This document shows positions 63,009-64,000 of a DNA stretch of 64,000 nucleotides, piece after piece. Within the stretch, counting starts at the first letter, position 1. Each line of letters begins with the position of its first letter. Under the pieces are notes generated by a model that ran no database searches, had not been told where the DNA came from, and was given only the letters and a program-made list of their open reading frames with translations. The stretch lies in assembly GCF_024599795.1 (NCBI RefSeq), contig NZ_CP102246.1:3348001-3412000 (forward strand), in the 5' to 3' direction. Position numbers and translations under genes: made by a program. This DNA is from Enterobacter cloacae complex sp. R_G8. Its GTDB lineage: Bacteria; Pseudomonadota; Gammaproteobacteria; Enterobacterales; Enterobacteriaceae.

Positions 63009-63362
63009 GCAAATTTAAGAGTTTTCCTGGAATTTTTTTCGACCTCAAGATGCGCTTTTAGTTCCATGGTCCAAAACGGCGGCAAGGCTTGTCTGGTGCG
63101 GTTCTTCTTAATTTTATTGCACAAATTTCGTTCAGAAATTGTTAAATAATCGGTATACGGAACTTTTTTTTTCATATGCCTGACGGACTTCACACTTGTA
63201 AGTTTTCAGCTACGTTGTAGACTTTACATCGCCAGGGGTGCTCGGCCTAAGCCGAAGATATCGGTAGATTTATATTTGACCACGCCCCCCGGTGAAGGAT
63301 TTAACCGTGATTCTCGATTGAGATTTTCATGGCGAATTTTGGATGATAACGAGGCGCAAAAA
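63009..63362 (+). promoter_or_regulatory. sulA-ompA intergenic region with ompA promoter and long leader
   Basis: No gene supported. The proximal part shows no strong terminator for sulA. Likely ompA promoter: TTGTAA (63196-63201), 16-base spacer, TAGACT (63218-63223), start near 63231. The ~132-nt leader then keeps the E. coli ompA 5' stem-loops (GGGTGCTCGGC...GCCGAAG at the extreme 5' end; CGATTGAGATTTTCATGG later). These are known to stabilise the mRNA, and the GAGGCGC Shine-Dalgarno region is the pairing site for the MicA sRNA in E. coli. Confidence 0.8.
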
Positions 63363-64000
63363 ATGAAAAAGACAGCTATCGCGATTGCAGTGGCACTGGC
63401 TGGCTTCGCTACCGTAGCGCAGGCCGCTCCGAAAGATAATACCTGGTATGCAGGTGGTAAACTGGGCTGGTCTCAGTTCCACGACACCGGCTGGTACAAC
63501 AGCGCAAACAACAATGATGGCCCTACTCACGAGAGCCAGCTTGGTGCAGGTGCGTTCGGTGGCTATCAGGTTAACCCGTATGTTGGCTTTGAAATGGGTT
63601 ACGACTGGTTAGGTCGTATGCCTTACAAAGGCAACGAAACCAATGGCGCTTTCAAAGCTCAGGGCGTTCAGCTGACTGCTAAACTGGGTTACCCAGTAAC
63701 TGACGATCTGGACGTGTACACCCGTCTGGGCGGCATGGTATGGCGCGCTGACTCCAGCAACAGCAACGCTGGCGACGACCATGACACCGGTGTTTCCCCA
63801 GTATTCGCTGGTGGCGTTGAGTGGGCTATGACCCGTGACATCGCTACCCGTCTGGAATACCAGTGGGTTAACAACATCGGTGACGGTGCTACCGTTGGTG
63901 TTCGTCCAGACAACGGCATGCTGAGCGTAGGTGTTTCCTACCGTTTCGGCCAGCAGGAAGATGCGCCAGTCGTAGCTCCAGCACCGGCTCCAGCTCCAGA
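63363..64000 (+). CDS. ompA: OmpA, major outer-membrane protein (3' end cut by window)
   Basis: First 212 codons of OmpA. Signal peptide [21 protein letters not shown], then the eight-stranded barrel beginning [20 protein letters not shown] and ending in [11 protein letters not shown]. The Ala-Pro-rich hinge ([10 protein letters not shown]) is reached at the window edge; the periplasmic peptidoglycan-binding domain lies outside. Surface loops (e.g. [17 protein letters not shown]) differ from E. coli, as expected for phage-exposed regions. Codon use is strongly biased to preferred codons, in line with very high expression. Confidence 0.98.
   Translation, partial: MKKTAIAIAVALAGFATVAQAAPKDNTWYAGGKLGWSQFHDTGWYNSANNNDGPTHESQLGAGAFGGYQVNPYVGFEMGYDWLGRMPYKGNETNGAFKAQGVQLTAKLGYPVTDDLDVYTRLGGMVWRADSSNSNAGDDHDTGVSPVFAGGVEWAMTRDIATRLEYQWVNNIGDGATVGVRPDNGMLSVGVSYRFGQQEDAPVVAPAPAPAP

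Noticed and set aside
63002..63193. 63-codon minus-strand frame in the sulA-ompA gap
   Set aside because: Overlaps the end of sulA and AT-rich leader DNA; no recognisable protein features.

Overview
The window is a chromosomal segment of an enterobacterium, most likely Enterobacter or a close relative such as Lelliottia or Klebsiella. Both ends follow the E. coli order around 22-23 min: rutEFG, ymdF, wrbA, yccJ, agp on the left, and tRNA-Ser, yccA, tusE, yccX, rlmI, hspQ, yccU, yccT, mgsA, helD, yccF, yccS, sxy, sulA, ompA on the right. Between agp and the tRNA genes, about 42 kb of catabolic islands replace what E. coli carries there. rutE is cut at the left edge and ompA at the right edge. 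I saw no transposase, integrase, phage gene, rRNA or CRISPR array.

Layout. 1-6 kb: end of the rut pyrimidine-degradation operon, a DMT-family exporter, ymdF, wrbA-yccJ and agp. 6-9 kb: two HxlR-regulator/short-chain-dehydrogenase pairs, each with dyad operator candidates. 8.8-10.7 kb: a divergent magnesium module with a DedA-like membrane protein, a PhoP box, an M-box-like riboswitch and a short MgtE transporter. 10.7-22.4 kb: a galactan system with a LacI regulator, porin, MalEFG-like importer plus ATPase, GH53 endogalactanase and GH42 beta-galactosidase. A dispersed repeat and an orphan PTS EIIB gene sit inside it. 22.4-42.1 kb: an almost complete Klebsiella-type hpx purine pathway. 42.1-48.1 kb: a poorly described island with an AraC regulator, a DUF2264 protein, an oligosaccharide:H+ symporter, a GH88 unsaturated glucuronyl hydrolase and a DJ-1-like protein. 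48.1-48.5 kb: tandem identical tRNA-Ser(UGA) genes. 48.6-64 kb: core genes, with an orphan OppA-like protein and an AraC-PEBP pair inserted.

How the genes work together. The hpx genes give a route from guanine/hypoxanthine to oxalate and ammonia: GuaD and the Rieske system HpxDE feed xanthine and urate; HpxO, UraH (HpxT) and UraD (HpxQ) give allantoin; HpxA and PuuE (HpxB) give allantoate; HpxK and HpxJ give oxalurate; HpxXYZ and HpxW finish the path. HpxFGHI and an NCS1 permease import substrates. Five transcription units of this cluster carry -24/-12 elements with correct GG-N10-GC spacing. I read this as sigma54 (nitrogen-limitation) control layered over HpxU and HpxS repression. No LysR-type hpxR gene or xanthine/urate NCS2 permease is present here.

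Most interesting for follow-up: the sigma54/HpxU/HpxS regulatory architecture, the Mg2+ locus that joins a PhoP box and an M-box, the three HxlR operator-like sites of one architecture, and the GH88/DUF2264/symporter island, which looks like an uncharacterised glucuronide-oligosaccharide system.
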